Positions 23,199-24,551 of a DNA stretch of 24,551 nucleotides are shown piece by piece (within the stretch, counting starts at the first letter, position 1; each line of letters begins with the position of its first letter). The stretch spans positions 1-24,551 of the forward strand of contig JAZQIM010000010.1 of assembly GCA_045541115.1 (NCBI GenBank), in the 5' to 3' direction. Source of the stretch: Aphodoplasma sp045541115 (lineage in GTDB: Bacteria > Bacillota > Clostridia > UBA1381 > UMGS1253). Below the pieces are notes generated by a model. The model was not told the origin of the DNA and searched no databases. It saw only the letters and a list, made by a program, of their open reading frames with translations. The position numbers and the translations under genes are program-made.

Positions 23199-23333
23199 TT
23201 ATGCTGATAGTTTTTTTCTACCCTTTAGTCTTCTTCTGGCCAGAACCTTTCTGCCGTTAGCAGTGCTCATTCTCTTTCTAAAGCCATGCACCTTGCTTCT
23301 TTGTCTTTTTTTCGGTTGGTATGTTCTAAGCAT
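23199..23333 (-). CDS. rpmH: 50S ribosomal protein L34
   Basis: This 44-residue basic protein is bL34: MLRTYQPKKRQRSKVHGF, then RKRMSTANGRKVLARRRLKGRKKLSA. It is complete. An AGGAGGT ribosome site lies about seven bases before the ATG, which rules out the longer upstream frame. The gene has a perfect consensus promoter about 100 bases upstream and a terminator right after the stop. It heads the rpmH-rnpA-yidD-yidC-jag-mnmE series. Confidence 0.98.
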   Translation of the reverse strand: MLRTYQPKKRQRSKVHGFRKRMSTANGRKVLARRRLKGRKKLSA

Positions 23334-23400
23334 TCTTAACACCTCCTGCAAAATAATTGAAAAGCAAAACGATTTTTCGTTTGCCAATACACAAAATCAA

Positions 23401-23426
23401 ACCGTGTGCACATATGTGGACACGGT
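23401..23426. repeat. 26-base palindrome at the rpmH transcription start
   Basis: The halves ACCGTGTGCACAT and ATGTGGACACGGT are complementary over 12 of 13 positions (one G-G mismatch). The predicted start of rpmH transcription (near 23424) falls two bases inside its edge, so the mRNA would begin with this hairpin; alternatively it is a protein-binding operator. One half contains TGTGGACAC, 7 of 9 matches to a DnaA box. A second leader hairpin lies at 23364-23384. Confidence 0.8.
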
Positions 23427-23430
23427 AAAT

Positions 23431-23459
23431 ATTATACATACATTTTTCGTTTATGTCAA
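23431..23459 (-). promoter_or_regulatory. Perfect consensus promoter of rpmH
   Basis: TTGACA (23459-23454), a 17-base spacer and TATAAT (23436-23431) on the - strand match the housekeeping sigma consensus at all 12 positions, fitting a ribosomal protein gene. Confidence 0.95.
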
Positions 23460-23518
23460 GCTTTTTTTCATTTATAATTAAATTAAAAATTACTAAAACT
23501 ATATATGGAAACATATAA

Positions 23519-23875
23519 TTATGTATGCACAATATGCGGTGTTTCTTCATTATTATATAGCTGCGGTTTATTTTCGTCATAGGCCATCTCGCAGAGAGCA
23601 TCGTATACAATGTCGCAAAGCGTCATCGGAGTCACAATGCCTTTTGCGAGCCTCGAGATAAGAGACAACACCTTGCTTTTTTCGCAGCTTATCGAAAGAG
23701 CTGCTCGACTCTGCGTCGAATCTGTGCTTTCTTTTACAACTTCGATTCCGTAGCAGCAGATGCCAAAGCTTCCTTCGCCGTGCATCTGCTCCTCAATTAA
23801 AAAATACCTCAGCAAAAAAGAGCCGCCGCTACACTCGTCCTCATATTTTATGCTTTCAATTAAAGTTTTCTCCAT
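23519..23875 (-). CDS. DUF6514 family protein
   Basis: The 118-residue protein resembles the small clostridial family DUF6514: a first half of beta strands (LRYFLIEEQ...GICCYGIEVVKES) and the conserved segment KVLSLISRLAKGIVTPMTLCDIVYDALCE near residues 72-100. No function is known and no membrane or signal segment is present. GGGTGG precedes the ATG by about five bases. A TATAAT on the - strand (23893-23888) is very close to the start codon and has no -35, so the promoter is unclear. The gene sits just upstream of, and codirectional with, rpmH but is separated from it by the rpmH promoter. Confidence 0.7.
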   Translation of the reverse strand: MEKTLIESIKYEDECSGGSFLLRYFLIEEQMHGEGSFGICCYGIEVVKESTDSTQSRAALSISCEKSKVLSLISRLAKGIVTPMTLCDIVYDALCEMAYDENKPQLYNNEETPHIVHT

Positions 23876-24180
23876 TTAATCCACCCCATTATAATAATCA
23901 CATATCAAATCGCTGCTGCAATAAATCTGAATGAATGACATCGATGTTACAGCAATGTTTCAATTCTGTAACAAACAGTATATCAGCATGTTTGCAATAT
24001 GAAAAGCAAATCCCGTCGCAAGAAAAGACAAAAATCGACACAAAAAAGACACAGAAAACATAAAAAAGCAACTGACACACGAAGAGAGTATTTTTCAGGG
24101 AGTTATCGTGTCGAAAAATGTAAAAATTTGCAGATGAAAAGATGAAAGAAGAGAGAATAAATATTTTAGGCAAACAAGGC
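23876..24180. other. Intergenic region with an inverted repeat
   Basis: The 382 bases between the divergent DUF6514 and ACT-domain genes hold no convincing gene. Seen: an exact 8-base inverted repeat TGTTACAG/CTGTAACA (23945-23952 and 23966-23973, 13-base loop), then a long purine-rich (A/G) + strand from about 24000 to 24160. The inverted repeat could be an operator or RNA hairpin. The right end holds the ACT gene promoter. Confidence 0.6.
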
Positions 24181-24209
24181 TTGAAAATCAAGCTCAAATG
24201 GTGTATATT
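24179..24209 (+). promoter_or_regulatory. Promoter of the ACT-domain gene
   Basis: TTGAAA (24181-24186), 17 bases, TATATT (24204-24209) lies about 48 bases before the ATG. The -35 is embedded in an inverted repeat GCTTGA-AAA-TCAAGC (24179-24193), a possible operator. Confidence 0.7.
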
Positions 24210-24257
24210 TTAAGTAAGTATAATTTTTATAAAAAGAGAAAATAAGGAGAGATATAA

Positions 24258-24527
24258 ATGAAGGCAGTTATAACTGTTATAGGACATGATAAAGTGGGCA
24301 TTATTTCAACTATATCGAAAATATTGGCAGATGCAAAAATAAATATTTTAGATATATCGCAGACAATTATGCAAAATATGTTTACGATGATAATGCTTGT
24401 GAATATAGAAAATTGCAGCGAGGATTTTGAAACGATTTCAAAAAGACTCGACGCAGTCGGAGAAGAGCTCGGACTCTCTATCAGAATACAACATGAAGAC
24501 ATCTTCAATTCGATGCACAGAATATAA
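24258..24527 (+). CDS. ACT-domain protein (UPF0237 family)
   Basis: The 89-residue protein is a single ACT domain: MKAVITVIGHDKVGIISTISKILADAKINILDISQTI is the classic beta-alpha-beta start with the GxDxxG-type loop (GHDKVG), and a second beta-alpha-beta half follows. ACT domains bind amino acids or other small ligands. The UPF0237 group resembles the glycine-responsive GcvR, but the ligand here is unknown. In Clostridia this gene is typically followed by a UPF0210/PFL-family gene, which would lie beyond the window. AAGGAG (24244-24249) supports the ATG. Confidence 0.92.
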   Translation: MKAVITVIGHDKVGIISTISKILADAKINILDISQTIMQNMFTMIMLVNIENCSEDFETISKRLDAVGEELGLSIRIQHEDIFNSMHRI

Positions 24528-24551
24528 CTCGTTTTAATATTTTTGCACAAA

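Noticed and set aside
23898..24197. A - strand frame of 99 residues in the gap before the ACT gene
   Set aside because: Composition is Phe/Cys/Ser-rich low-complexity antisense of a purine tract, with no ribosome site and no family resemblance.
1..24551. Mobile elements, CRISPR arrays, tRNA or rRNA genes, toxin-antitoxin or defence genes
   Set aside because: No transposase, integrase, regularly spaced repeats, cloverleaf or defence motifs were found on either strand. Nearly all genes are conserved housekeeping genes.

Overview
The window is an AT-rich, low-GC Gram-positive chromosome segment, most likely from a member of the Clostridia. The order dnaA-dnaN-S4 protein-recF-remB-gyrB, the ctsR-mcsA-mcsB-clpC stress operon, RemB, McsB and DUF6514 all point to Firmicutes. 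Nothing seen fixes the genus. There are no rRNA or tRNA genes, insertion sequences, phage genes or CRISPR arrays.

Layout. (1) 1-6641: replication origin and initiation block on the + strand. DnaA boxes lie on both sides of dnaA, and a candidate unwinding element sits just before dnaN. The block ends in a bidirectional terminator. (2) 6681-8249, - strand: a hotdog thioesterase and prephenate dehydrogenase (tyrA), preceded by a consensus promoter, a 24-residue leader peptide rich in Tyr and Phe, and mutually exclusive RNA hairpins ending in an intrinsic terminator. This looks like a translation-coupled attenuator for tyrosine synthesis and is the most notable discovery here. (3) 8259-9629, - strand: lemA and a TPM-domain membrane protein. 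(4) 9771-14201, - strand: the class III heat-shock operon ctsR-mcsA-mcsB-clpC, with tandem CtsR heptads at its promoter and an McsA that lacks the usual first zinc finger. (5) 14334-17019, + strand: argD-argF-GNAT acetyltransferase behind an ArgR-like operator. (6) 17130-17407: a 58-residue orphan and its terminator. (7) 17557-19411, - strand: a cold-shock protein gene, a Nif3-family gene and trmK. (8) 19439-23459, - strand: mnmE, jag, yidC, yidD, rnpA and rpmH. (9) 23519-24551: a DUF6514 gene (-) and an ACT-domain gene (+).

How it works together. The left block builds and unwinds the origin (DnaA), clamps polymerase (DnaN), repairs gaps (RecF) and relaxes DNA (GyrB). The stress operon encodes its own repressor (CtsR), the arginine kinase pair (McsA/McsB) and the unfoldase that degrades arginine-phosphorylated proteins (ClpC). 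The rpmH block supplies ribosomal protein L34, the RNase P protein, membrane insertion factors (YidC, YidD), an RNA-binding regulator (Jag/KhpB) and a tRNA modification GTPase (MnmE).

The main structural oddity is that the rpmH-to-mnmE block, usually immediately left of dnaA and transcribed away from it, lies here 17 kb right of gyrB. It faces the presumed rightward replication fork head-on.
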